Shown piece by piece: positions 15,820 to 23,104 of a stretch of DNA of 23,104 nucleotides; position 1 is the stretch's first letter, and every line of letters begins with the position of its first letter. The translations under genes and the position numbers were made by a program. The stretch comes from an uncultured Mucispirillum sp. (GTDB lineage Bacteria > Chrysiogenota > Deferribacteres > Deferribacterales > Mucispirillaceae): assembly GCA_947177675.1 (NCBI GenBank), contig CAMWVK010000002.1:1-23104 (forward strand), given 5' to 3'. Under the pieces are notes generated by a model. That model made no database searches. It saw only the letters and a program-made list of their open reading frames with translations, and was not told where the DNA came from.

Positions 15820-17286
15820 TTATTTTAACTTTTCTTTTAAAATATTATTGATTATACCAGGGTTAGCTTTACCTTGTGTAGCTTTCATAGCCTGACCAAC
15901 AAAAAAGCCAAAAAGTTTTTCCTTGCCAGATTTATATTCTTCTACATTTTTAGGATTATCAGCAATAATTTTATCAATAATTTTTTCTATTTCTTTTGTA
16001 TCAGATACCTGTTTTAAGTTTTTTTCTTCAATAATAGTTTCAGGGTCTTTATCAGTTTCTTCAATCATAGGTAAAAGCTCTTTAGCTATTCTTAAACCTA
16101 TTGTGCCGTTTTCTACTAATGCTGTAATTCTGCCTAAACGGGAAGCAGTAGTTTTCAAATCTCTAATATTTTCTATCTGATTTTCGCTCATTATAGCAGC
16201 AAGTTCAACAAGTATTAATGCAGCAGCTTTTTTTGCATCACTGCCTTTTTCTAATAAGGCTTCTTCAAAATATTCTGCAACAGATTTTTCTGCAACAAGT
16301 CTTTTTGCATCATCTGCACTTAATTTATAATCTGCAATAAAACGCTTAGATTTTTCATCTGGCATTTCAGGCATACTGTTTTTTACTTTTTCAAGAAGTT
16401 CATCTGTTACAATTAAAGGAAATGCTAAATCCGGGTCTGGAAAATATCTGTAATCGTTTGCATTTTCTTTACCACGCATACTTCTTGTTTCTTTTTTATG
16501 GGCATTAAAAAGCCTTGTTTCCTGATATATTTCTTCTCCATTATCATAAGCATCTACATGACGGTTTGCTTCATATTCAACAGCCTGCATAAGATAGCGG
16601 ATAGAGTTTACATTTTTTATTTCACATCTTGTTCTAAGCTCAGTTGAGCCAGCAGGACGGACAGATACATTGGCATCACATCTCATAGAGCCTTCATTCA
16701 TATTGCCGTCACATGTTTCAAGATAGCGAACAATACTTCTTAATTTAGTAAGGTATGCACCAGCTTCAAAAGGTGAGCTCATATCTGGTTTTGAAACAAT
16801 TTCCATCAATGCAACACCAGAACGGTTTAGATCTATACAGCTTTTGCCAGAAAGCATATCATGTATTGATTTACCAGCATCCTGCTCTAAATGCAGCCTT
16901 TCTATACCTATTTTTTTAGTTGAGCCGTCTTCAAGTTCTATTTCAAGACAACCGTTACCTACTATTGGTTTATCAAACTGGCTTATTTGGTAACCCTGCG
17001 GTAAGTCTGCATAAAAATAGTTTTTTCTTGCAAAAACAGATTCTTTATTAATTACAGCATTTAAGCCAAGACCTGTTTTTACAGCCTGTTCTACACAAAA
17101 TTTATTTACAACTGGAAGCATTCCAGGAAAACCAGCATCAATAAATGCTACATGGTCATTAGGTGTGCCGCCGCTTGCTGCACTTGCACCAGAAAAAAGT
17201 TTTGCATTTGATATAACCTGACAGTGAACTTCAAGCCCTATTACCACTTCCCAGTCGCATGTTCTTCCTTTTATTATGTAACTCAT
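15820..17286 (-). CDS. gatB: Asp-tRNA(Asn)/Glu-tRNA(Gln) amidotransferase subunit B
   Basis: A 488-residue GatB, the usual length. It binds and phosphorylates the misacylated Glu- or Asp-tRNA, which then receives ammonia from GatA. Family motifs are clear: WEVVIGLEVHCQV near the start, KLFSGASAA, the ARKNYFYADLPQGYQISQFD block, SGVALMEIVSKPD, EGSMRCDANVSVRP, ANDYRYFPDPD, and the C-terminal YqeY-like tail domain that clamps the tRNA. I chose ATG 17286, which overlaps the gatA stop as TAATG and has GGAG nine bases upstream. A TTG five codons earlier opens the same frame but is less likely. A strong terminator follows. Confidence 0.97.
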   Translation of the reverse strand: MSYIIKGRTCDWEVVIGLEVHCQVISNAKLFSGASAASGGTPNDHVAFIDAGFPGMLPVVNKFCVEQAVKTGLGLNAVINKESVFARKNYFYADLPQGYQISQFDKPIVGNGCLEIELEDGSTKKIGIERLHLEQDAGKSIHDMLSGKSCIDLNRSGVALMEIVSKPDMSSPFEAGAYLTKLRSIVRYLETCDGNMNEGSMRCDANVSVRPAGSTELRTRCEIKNVNSIRYLMQAVEYEANRHVDAYDNGEEIYQETRLFNAHKKETRSMRGKENANDYRYFPDPDLAFPLIVTDELLEKVKNSMPEMPDEKSKRFIADYKLSADDAKRLVAEKSVAEYFEEALLEKGSDAKKAAALILVELAAIMSENQIENIRDLKTTASRLGRITALVENGTIGLRIAKELLPMIEETDKDPETIIEEKNLKQVSDTKEIEKIIDKIIADNPKNVEEYKSGKEKLFGFFVGQAMKATQGKANPGIINNILKEKLK

Positions 17287-18746
17287 TATTTTCTGCTCCA
17301 ACTATTATTTTGTTCCAGTATATAAGCTCCTTTAAAAAGAGTTTCTTCATCAAAATCCTTACCAATAAGCTGTAAACCAATAGGCAGACCATTTGCTGCT
17401 GTTTTTACAGGAACTGATATTGCAGGAAGTTTTGCTAAGTTTACAGGAACTGTAAAAGCATCCTGCAGATAGTTTGTAACTGGGTCAAATTTTTTACTTT
17501 CTTCTATTGTAAAAGCTGTTGTAGGTGTAACTGGTGTCAATACTGCATCTACTTCTTTAAATGCGTTAATATAATCCTGCCTAATCAGTTTTCGCACATT
17601 TAATGCTTTTAAATAATATGCATCATAATATCCTGCAGAAAGCACATAAGTACCTATCATAATACGCCTTTGCACTTCTGCACCAAATCCTGCACTTCTT
17701 GTATTTTCATACATTTCATCAAGAGATGAGCCTTCAACTCTTAAACCAAAACGAACGCCGTCATATCTTGCTAAATTAGACGAGGCTTCTGCTGGTGCAA
17801 TAATATAGTATGTTGCAAGTGCATATTGCATATTAGGAAGTGATATTTCTTTCACTTCTGCCCCTGCTTTTTCTAATATTTCTTTACCTTCCTGCCAAGC
17901 AGAAGCGATTTCTGTGTTTAAGTCATTATTTAAAAATTCTTTTGGCATACCTATTTTTAAGCCTTTAACACCATTTTTAAGTGTGGCTTTAAAATTCGGC
18001 ACTGCTGTATCTGCACTTGTAGAATCAAATTCATCAAACCCTGCCATTTTTTCAAGCATAATTGCTGCGTCTTCTACAGTTTTAGTCATAGGTCCTGCCT
18101 GGTCAAGTGATGAAGCATAAGCAATAATACCGTAACGAGAACATCTGCCGTAAGTTGGTTTAATACCAACAATACCACAAAATGCTGCAGGCTGGCGAAT
18201 AGAGCCGCCTGTATCTGTTCCTGTCGCACCAGCACACATACAAGCAGCAACTGCTGCAGCTGAACCGCCAGAAGAACCGCCAGTTACAACTTCTACTCCA
18301 TCCTGCCTTTTAACAGGATTTACTGCCTGACCAAAATAACTTGTTAAGTTAGCACCACCCATTGCAAACTCATCAAGATTAGTTTTTCCAATAAAAACAC
18401 TGCCAGCCTGCAAAAGTTTTGATGTAACAGTAGATTCATAAGGCGGAACAAAATTTTCTAATATTTTACTTGCAGCAGTAGTTCTAATATTTTCTGTGCA
18501 GAATAAGTCTTTAATGCCAAGAGGCACGCCGTCTAAATCAGAAAGTCTCATGCCTGCTGTTATTCTTTTATCACTCTCTAGTGCCTGTTTTAAAGCATGT
18601 TCTGCAGTTTCAGTAATAAAGGCATTATACTTTCTGCCTTTTTCCATATTTTCTATATATGCTTTTGTTACTTCTGTTGAAGAAAACTCTTTATTATTAA
18701 AACCTTTTGAAAGTTCAGCTATTGATAATGATGTTAAATCTGACAT
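17286..18746 (-). CDS. gatA: Asp-tRNA(Asn)/Glu-tRNA(Gln) amidotransferase subunit A
   Basis: A 486-residue amidase-signature enzyme, normal GatA length. It releases ammonia from glutamine or asparagine and channels it to GatB. The Ser-cisSer-Lys triad is visible as Lys79 ([10 protein letters not shown]), the serines in [12 protein letters not shown] (155-166), and nucleophile Ser182 in [14 protein letters not shown]. Other marks are [10 protein letters not shown] and YSGQAVNP-like [11 protein letters not shown]. Its ATG overlaps the gatC stop as TAATG, and its own stop overlaps the gatB ATG the same way, so the three subunits are probably made in step. Presence of the complex implies indirect formation of Gln-tRNA, Asn-tRNA or both. 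Confidence 0.97.
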   Translation of the reverse strand: MSDLTSLSIAELSKGFNNKEFSSTEVTKAYIENMEKGRKYNAFITETAEHALKQALESDKRITAGMRLSDLDGVPLGIKDLFCTENIRTTAASKILENFVPPYESTVTSKLLQAGSVFIGKTNLDEFAMGGANLTSYFGQAVNPVKRQDGVEVVTGGSSGGSAAAVAACMCAGATGTDTGGSIRQPAAFCGIVGIKPTYGRCSRYGIIAYASSLDQAGPMTKTVEDAAIMLEKMAGFDEFDSTSADTAVPNFKATLKNGVKGLKIGMPKEFLNNDLNTEIASAWQEGKEILEKAGAEVKEISLPNMQYALATYYIIAPAEASSNLARYDGVRFGLRVEGSSLDEMYENTRSAGFGAEVQRRIMIGTYVLSAGYYDAYYLKALNVRKLIRQDYINAFKEVDAVLTPVTPTTAFTIEESKKFDPVTNYLQDAFTVPVNLAKLPAISVPVKTAANGLPIGLQLIGKDFDEETLFKGAYILEQNNSWSRK

Positions 18747-19021
18747 TATTCCACCACCTTAGGAACAGTAAAAAAATGCTCATGTGGCTCGTAAGCATTT
18801 TTCATAAGTTTTTCTGATAAATTTCCAACAGTAACTTTATCTTCACGCTGCCTTAATGGTGCAGCATCTTCTATACAAATGGCAGAAGAAGTATCTGCTC
18901 GTTGTAAAATATCCATCCATTTTAAAATATCATTTAAGTCTTTTGCCATGCTGTCCACTCCGCTTTCGTCAAATTTTAAGCGAGCAAGTTTGGCAATATG
19001 ATTAATTTCTTTTGCGTCCAT
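18746..19021 (-). CDS. gatC: Asp-tRNA(Asn)/Glu-tRNA(Gln) amidotransferase subunit C
   Basis: A 91-residue GatC, the small belt subunit that wraps around and stabilises GatA and contacts GatB. The helix-start [14 protein letters not shown], the [17 protein letters not shown] segment and the C-terminal FTVPKVVE are typical. I chose ATG 19021 because it gives the normal length and N-terminus and has AGGACAGG upstream; the frame stays open for 28 more codons, but these do not look like GatC. The stop overlaps the gatA ATG. The aldehyde dehydrogenase gene ends 68 bases upstream with no terminator seen between, so co-transcription is possible. Confidence 0.95.
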   Translation of the reverse strand: MDAKEINHIAKLARLKFDESGVDSMAKDLNDILKWMDILQRADTSSAICIEDAAPLRQREDKVTVGNLSEKLMKNAYEPHEHFFTVPKVVE

Positions 19022-19089
19022 AACCTGTCCTTTTATATTTTTTAGCAATGTAATATTACACAAGTTTTTGCATATTGAAAAGAAATAAT

Positions 19090-20454
19090 TTATCTGTAAA
19101 ACCAAAATCTAATTAATTTCTCTTTATTTCCTTTTGGAAAAAACCGTAATTTATTATCAAAAAAAGAATATTTTTTATATATATGCTTTTGATGAGAAAA
19201 TGTTTCAAAGCTGTATTTCCCATGATATGCACCTATTCCGCTTGCTCCCACTCCGCCAAAAGGTGCGTTATTATTTGCAATATGCATTATTACATCATTT
19301 ACTGCACCGCCGCCAAAAGATATATTATTTATTATTTTATTTTCTACTGCCTTATCTTGCGAAAAAATGTATAAAGCTAAAGGCTTTTCCAGTGTTTTAA
19401 ACTGTGCTGTTACATCATCAATATTAATATATTCTATTACAGGCAGAATTGGTGCAAAAATTTCTTCCTGCATAACTCTATCGTTATATGTTATATTATC
19501 CATAATAGTTAAATCTATTTTTAATTTCTGCATATCAGTTAAACCGCCAAAAACTACTTTTGAGCTGTCTATAAGACGGGCAGCCCTTTCAAAATGCCTT
19601 TTTGAAATAATTTTAGGAAATTCGTCATGCTCTGATGAATGAGCACCAAAGAGCATAGAACTTTCTGCAATCATTGCTCCTATCAGTTCATTTTTTACTC
19701 TTGAATGGCATAAAATATAATCTGGAGCAACACAGGTCTGACCTGCATTTAAAACTTTACCCCATATTATTTTTTTGGCAGTATCTTTTATATCTGCACT
19801 TAAATCAATAATACAGGGGCTTTTGCCGCCTAACTCTAATGTAACAGGTGTTAAGTTGCTGCTTGCTGATTTCATTACTACTTTTCCTACATTCTGGTTG
19901 CCTGTAAAAAATATGTAATCAAATCTTTCTAAAAGCAGAGCAGCTCCTGTAACAGCATCGCCTCTTACTGCCCTTACATATTCTCTTGGAAATGTTTCGT
20001 TAATGATTTGAGAAAGTATTAAAGATGTGTTTTCAGAAAATTCTGAAAGCTTAACTACTGCACAGTTGCCTGCTGCAATTGCTGCAATTAATGGCGATAA
20101 AGTAAGCTGCACTGGATAATTCCATGGTGAAATAATTAAAACTACCCCATAAGGCTCATAATAGATACGGCTTTTTCCCGGCTGCAAAGTTAATGGAACT
20201 TTTACTTTTTTAGGCTCAGCCATTTTTTTGAGATGTTTTATATAATAATTTAATTCTTCCATAACTATGCCTGTTTCTGTCATCACAGCTTCAAAGGAAG
20301 ATTTATTTAAATCATCATATAAAGCCTGTAAAAGTGCTTCATCATATTTAAGCAGCGTTTTTTTTAAAGCCTTTAAATGCTCCAGCCTGTATTTTATATT
20401 TAAAGTCTCCCTGCTTTCAAAATACTCCCGCATAGCAGGCACAATATTCTTCAT
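19090..20454 (-). CDS. NAD(P)-dependent aldehyde dehydrogenase (class 3-like)
   Basis: A 454-residue aldehyde dehydrogenase, about the length of the short class-3/fatty-aldehyde group. Catalytic elements are all present: Asn112 in SPWNYP, the cofactor loop FFTGNQNVGK (182-191), the general base Glu207 in LELGGKSP, and nucleophile Cys241 in NAGQTCVAPDY. C-terminal APFGGVGASGIGAYHGK and the FETFSHQK segment also match class 3. It oxidises aldehydes to acids; the substrate cannot be read. The basic aromatic C-terminus (KLIRFWFYR) may touch the membrane. I chose ATG 20454, with GGAG six bases upstream, rather than the GTG four codons earlier. Confidence 0.94.
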   Translation of the reverse strand: MKNIVPAMREYFESRETLNIKYRLEHLKALKKTLLKYDEALLQALYDDLNKSSFEAVMTETGIVMEELNYYIKHLKKMAEPKKVKVPLTLQPGKSRIYYEPYGVVLIISPWNYPVQLTLSPLIAAIAAGNCAVVKLSEFSENTSLILSQIINETFPREYVRAVRGDAVTGAALLLERFDYIFFTGNQNVGKVVMKSASSNLTPVTLELGGKSPCIIDLSADIKDTAKKIIWGKVLNAGQTCVAPDYILCHSRVKNELIGAMIAESSMLFGAHSSEHDEFPKIISKRHFERAARLIDSSKVVFGGLTDMQKLKIDLTIMDNITYNDRVMQEEIFAPILPVIEYINIDDVTAQFKTLEKPLALYIFSQDKAVENKIINNISFGGGAVNDVIMHIANNNAPFGGVGASGIGAYHGKYSFETFSHQKHIYKKYSFFDNKLRFFPKGNKEKLIRFWFYR

Positions 20455-20480
20455 AATTTTCTCCACACATATACATGCTG

Positions 20481-20509
20481 ATTATAAAGTATTATAAATA
20501 AATAATCAA
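20481..20509 (-). promoter_or_regulatory. Sigma-70-type promoter of aldehyde dehydrogenase gene
   Basis: Minus-strand TTGATT (20509-20504) and a perfect TATAAT (20486-20481) with a 17-base spacer, about 25 bases before the ATG. The 5' leader would be very short. It may also serve gatCAB. Confidence 0.6.
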
Positions 20510-20795
20510 GAATTTAGATATACATACAAACAGTGATACATATACAACTTGTTAGCAGGTAAGATATTTTGCTTTTTTCACTTTTTAAAAAAGGCATAAT
20601 ATATATTGAATAATATTTACAGCTTTAAAATTTCTTTTTTTAGCTAGATGCTCCACATCATTTTCTTTGCCACTCAATTTCTTATGAGCTGTTTTTTGGA
20701 AAAAGATATATAAAATATATTTTCTTATGGGAGCATAGACAAGTTTATTTTGGTTATACGAAATATTATGCTGTATATTAACCCTTTAACCATAA
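20510..20795. other. AT-rich gap between OMP gene and ALDH gene
   Basis: No supported gene on either strand. ATGCTCC (20648-20654) and GGAGCAT (20730-20736) are perfect 7-base complements about 75 bases apart, and TTTCTTATG occurs inside them twice in direct orientation, so a small structured RNA is conceivable but unsupported. No clear terminator for the outer-membrane-protein operon was found. Confidence 0.4.
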
Positions 20796-22028
20796 CTAAT
20801 AACCAAATAAAAATCTTAATTCAGCAAAATATCGTAAATCGCCATCAAGTGTTAAGCTGTATGGTCCATCTTTTTTACCATAGAAGAACTGGACAAACCC
20901 CGAATATCCTACACCAGCATCAAAAGCAACACCTACTCCCTGCTGTTTAAATATATGCTGATAACCAAGAGTAATTTCAGCTTTGTATGCTACAAGACCT
21001 TCAGTATTTCCATATTTTACATTATATTCACCGCTTGTTTCAATATCACCAATGCCAGCATAAACATTAATGCCAAACATTAAACCTTTATATAAATCCT
21101 GCCTCATTTCATAAAAAATACCACCTGTACGGGAAGTATAATCTACTAAAAGAGTATTACCGTCTGTATAATCTTCACCAGGTAAAGCAGTTCTAGCACT
21201 TCTGCCTTCTTCGTAATATATGCCAAAATAAGCATATTCTGTAATAGAAGGCTTCAAAACTACAGGGGTATCTAAATAAAGATGAACATTCCAGTTTGAT
21301 GATGATAAATGGAAACTGCTGCCGTTTCCTAATAAACTATCATGAACCATTAAGCTGTCATGCACTGTAAAATTATTATTAGTGCTTGAATAACTGCCAT
21401 CTAAATACATTTCTGCTTTCCAGCCAAAAAATGGAATATAAAAACCAAGTGGCAGTTTTAAATAATAATAATTATAGTTGTCTGCCTGCTCATCAAGAGA
21501 TGCACCATTTTCTGAAAATATAAATTTAGAATCTTTTATAGTTAATTCTGGAGAAAAAACTGTTCCGCTGAATAATTTTAATGAAAGTGCACCATAAGGT
21601 ATCACATATTCTTTTTGAGCTGCATTTGCAGGTCTTATTGAAAACATATTAAAGCCATATATACCTCCTGAAAGCATTCCTTCTATATACAGAAAGTCCT
21701 TACCCCAGATATTTGTTTTAGACCACCTGTTTTTCACAGAAAGCTTTACATCTTTATAAAGCCCTTTATCTACTGCATCAATATCTGTATTGATTTTAAA
21801 TTCTTCTCTTGATGGAAAACCAAAATCTTTCATAAAAGTATTTTTATCATTAATTAATCTATCTGGAACAAGTTTTGGTTTAATTTTTATTTTTTCATCA
21901 GCAGTTGTTTCATTATCATTTGTTACATTATCATATACTGCTTCATCTGAAAACACAGTCCTATTGTCAGATGCATAAACATTTAAAGCAAGCATTAATA
22001 ATGCAGCAAAAGATAATATAAGACGCAT
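20796..22028 (-). CDS. Predicted outer-membrane beta-barrel protein, unknown function
   Basis: A 410-residue protein with a signal peptide (MRLILSFAALLMLALNVYA, cleavage probably before SDNRT). An acidic Asn/Thr/Asp-rich stretch (about 20-45) and a region with KIKPKLVPDRL precede about 330 residues of alternating-polarity strands rich in Tyr, Gly, Ser and Asn. The C-terminus is a strand ending in aromatic residues (FAELRFLFGY), the usual signal for barrel insertion by BamA. A small internal repeat (VHDSLMVHDSL, about 217-227) is visible. I do not recognise a named family; porin or surface protein are both possible. It starts two bases after the upstream 75-residue gene, so it is likely co-expressed with it and the ATPase, although the ribosome-binding site is weak (AAAGAG, distant). 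Confidence 0.8.
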   Translation of the reverse strand: MRLILSFAALLMLALNVYASDNRTVFSDEAVYDNVTNDNETTADEKIKIKPKLVPDRLINDKNTFMKDFGFPSREEFKINTDIDAVDKGLYKDVKLSVKNRWSKTNIWGKDFLYIEGMLSGGIYGFNMFSIRPANAAQKEYVIPYGALSLKLFSGTVFSPELTIKDSKFIFSENGASLDEQADNYNYYYLKLPLGFYIPFFGWKAEMYLDGSYSSTNNNFTVHDSLMVHDSLLGNGSSFHLSSSNWNVHLYLDTPVVLKPSITEYAYFGIYYEEGRSARTALPGEDYTDGNTLLVDYTSRTGGIFYEMRQDLYKGLMFGINVYAGIGDIETSGEYNVKYGNTEGLVAYKAEITLGYQHIFKQQGVGVAFDAGVGYSGFVQFFYGKKDGPYSLTLDGDLRYFAELRFLFGY

Positions 22029-22030
22029 TT

Positions 22031-22258
22031 TTAATTTAATACTCTTTCCCTAATGGTATTTACAAGCTGTCTAACTTCCCCTTCTGCATATAAATCATCA
22101 GAATAAACACCATCAATAGTTTTAAAAAAACCTTTACGAACAATAACTTCTGCTTCTGGGAATTTACCTTTTACAGCCTCTTTTACTGCCGTTATTACTC
22201 TTGGAAGGTTTGCTTCCCCTCCAGATTTCTCAATAGATAAATTGATTTCAATATACAT
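22031..22258 (-). CDS. Small conserved-looking protein, possibly DinI-like
   Basis: A 75-residue soluble protein with the layout beta strand (MYIEINLSI), helix (LPRVITAVKEAVKGKFPEA), beta strand (EVIVRKGF), loop, and C-terminal helix (EVRQLVNTIRERVL). The start MxIEi, the FP after the first helix and the VxVR strand resemble the DinI family as remembered, a small protein that modulates RecA in enterobacteria; similarity is short and the call is tentative. ATG 22258 has a strong GGGGGA just upstream. It begins nine bases after the ATPase gene and ends two bases before the outer-membrane-protein gene, which supports a three-gene operon. No membrane segment or signal peptide. Confidence 0.72.
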   Translation of the reverse strand: MYIEINLSIEKSGGEANLPRVITAVKEAVKGKFPEAEVIVRKGFFKTIDGVYSDDLYAEGEVRQLVNTIRERVLN

Positions 22259-22267
22259 TTTTCCCCC

Positions 22268-23002
22268 TTATTGTATTGTGAGATATAAATAAGCAGCAAA
22301 CTGTTTTGCAAGGCGTCCGCTTCTTCCACCCCTGTCTATTGCATAACTTTCTGCCATTTTCTCCCACCCTTCAATCATACTTATATTGTATTTTTTTAAA
22401 TACATTTTTACAATTTCTAAATAATCGTTTTTATTAAGCGGATAAAATCCTATAGACAATCCAAACCTTGCCTGCAAAGATGTCTGCTCTGATGCCTCAT
22501 CTCTGTCATAAATATCGCCTGTATCTGATGATGACGCAGAAACTATATGTCGTTTATTAGATGTGGCTGCAAACATAACATTTGCAGGTTTTGATTCTAT
22601 GCCACCCTCAATAGCAGACTTAAACCGCCTGTATGCAGTATCTCCCTCTTTAAATGATATATCATCAAAAAATAAAAGAAATTTTTTATTCTTATTTTCT
22701 CTTATTATTTTATAAAGACCATAAATGGCACCAGGAGTTTCATCTATAAACTCAATGGTAATAAGCCCAAATGGAACATATTTTAAAGCAAGCAGTCTTA
22801 AAAGAGTAGATTTGCCACTGCCCTTTTCACCCCATAAAAGCATATTTAGGCACGGACCGCCTGCTGTAAATGATGCCATATTTTTATCAGCAAGCAAAAC
22901 ATTATCAGTTACTGCTAAAAGCTCATCTAAACTTATATCACTTTCTACAACAGCTTCTTCTAAAACACCATTTATATATCTGTATGCTGCACTATTTAGC
23001 AT
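22268..23002 (-). CDS. DUF815-type AAA+ ATPase
   Basis: A 244-residue AAA+ protein. Walker A is GEKGSGKST (58-66) and Walker B FLLFFDD (108-114). The stretch after it, ISFKEGDTAYRRFKSAIEGG with KPANVMFAATSNKRH, is the hallmark of the DUF815 family, including the sensor-1 ATSN (146-149); TSLQARFGLSIGFYPLNK and a C-terminal arginine-rich GGRSGRLAKQF complete it. DUF815 proteins are predicted ATPases of unknown role. The common N-terminal extension is short here (about 50 residues before Walker A). I chose ATG 23002 with AAGGTGG just upstream; a GTG three codons earlier opens the same frame. Operon partners are a small possible DinI-like protein and an outer-membrane protein. Confidence 0.9.
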   Translation of the reverse strand: MLNSAAYRYINGVLEEAVVESDISLDELLAVTDNVLLADKNMASFTAGGPCLNMLLWGEKGSGKSTLLRLLALKYVPFGLITIEFIDETPGAIYGLYKIIRENKNKKFLLFFDDISFKEGDTAYRRFKSAIEGGIESKPANVMFAATSNKRHIVSASSSDTGDIYDRDEASEQTSLQARFGLSIGFYPLNKNDYLEIVKMYLKKYNISMIEGWEKMAESYAIDRGGRSGRLAKQFAAYLYLTIQ

Positions 23003-23037
23003 TATTTCCACCTTATATAGTTAATGTAATCTAGCAA

Positions 23038-23066
23038 ATATTATATACATTTTAAAAATAAAACAA
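23038..23066 (-). promoter_or_regulatory. Putative promoter of DUF815 ATPase operon
   Basis: Minus-strand TTGTTT (23066-23061) and TAATAT (23043-23038) with a 17-base spacer, about 35 bases before the ATG. An overlapping TATAAT gives only a 15-base spacer. The upstream gene is outside the window. Confidence 0.45.
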
Positions 23067-23104
23067 GGTAAAAATATAATCAATAAAAAAATAATATAGA
23101 TAAA

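Noticed and set aside
20747..20806. Inverted repeat TTTGGTTAT/ATAACCAAA around the OMP gene stop as a terminator
   Set aside because: The loop is about 40 bases and no T-tract follows on the minus strand.
21330..21375. VHDSLMVHDSL repeat in the OMP as a tandem-repeat phase-variation tract
   Set aside because: Only two short imperfect copies, in frame; too little for slippage-based switching.
1..23104. CRISPR arrays, insertion sequences, tRNA or rRNA genes
   Set aside because: No regularly spaced repeats, transposase frames, terminal inverted repeats or tRNA/rRNA-like segments were seen on either strand.

Overview
The window is AT-rich (well under 40% G+C by eye), and every convincing gene lies on the minus strand, so the biological reading direction is from base 23104 down to base 1. 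A FliM/FliY switch, FlhF/FlhG, secreted OmpA-like proteins and a beta-barrel outer-membrane protein indicate a motile, didermic bacterium that uses the GatCAB tRNA amidotransferase. The gene order flhF-flhG-orf-fliA-cheB | fliM-fliY-cheY-cheZ-cheA and the low G+C fit a deep-branching didermic phylum such as Deferribacterota (for example Mucispirillum). That placement is inference; no rRNA or tRNA gene is present to settle it.

Layout in transcription order. (1) 23066-20796: a DUF815-type AAA+ ATPase, a 75-residue protein with some resemblance to DinI, and a predicted outer-membrane beta-barrel protein, probably one operon. (2) 20509-15708: an aldehyde dehydrogenase, then gatC, gatA and gatB with TAATG stop/start overlaps, closed by a strong rho-independent terminator. 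(3) 15285-13193: a NIT-domain methyl-accepting chemotaxis protein with its own terminator, flanked by two long AT-rich gaps. (4) 12891-11916: a RarD-type EamA transporter. (5) 11825-7239: flhF, flhG, a 68-residue two-helix membrane protein, fliA and cheB, tightly overlapped behind a good sigma-70-like promoter. (6) 7182-1: fliM, fliY, cheY, cheZ and cheA (with a receiver domain), then two secreted envelope proteins that overlap each other and cheA, and a partial membrane protein with a possible Mrr-like N-terminus.

Regions 5 and 6 form one motility block. FlhF and FlhG set flagellar position and number, FliA turns on late genes, and FliM/FliY form the switch. CheA and CheY carry the signal, and CheB adapts receptors such as the NIT-type receptor of region 3. 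No CheW, CheR, flhA, motor or filament gene is in the window.

The best leads are: a CheZ that keeps its CheY-docking tail but seems to have lost the catalytic Asp/Gln pair; a CheA that lacks P2 and carries a receiver domain; the uncharacterised proteins built into the motility operons (68-residue membrane protein, overlapping secretory ORFs, Mrr-like membrane protein); and a cluster of four TTTATTTA(A/C) repeats just upstream of the fliM promoter.
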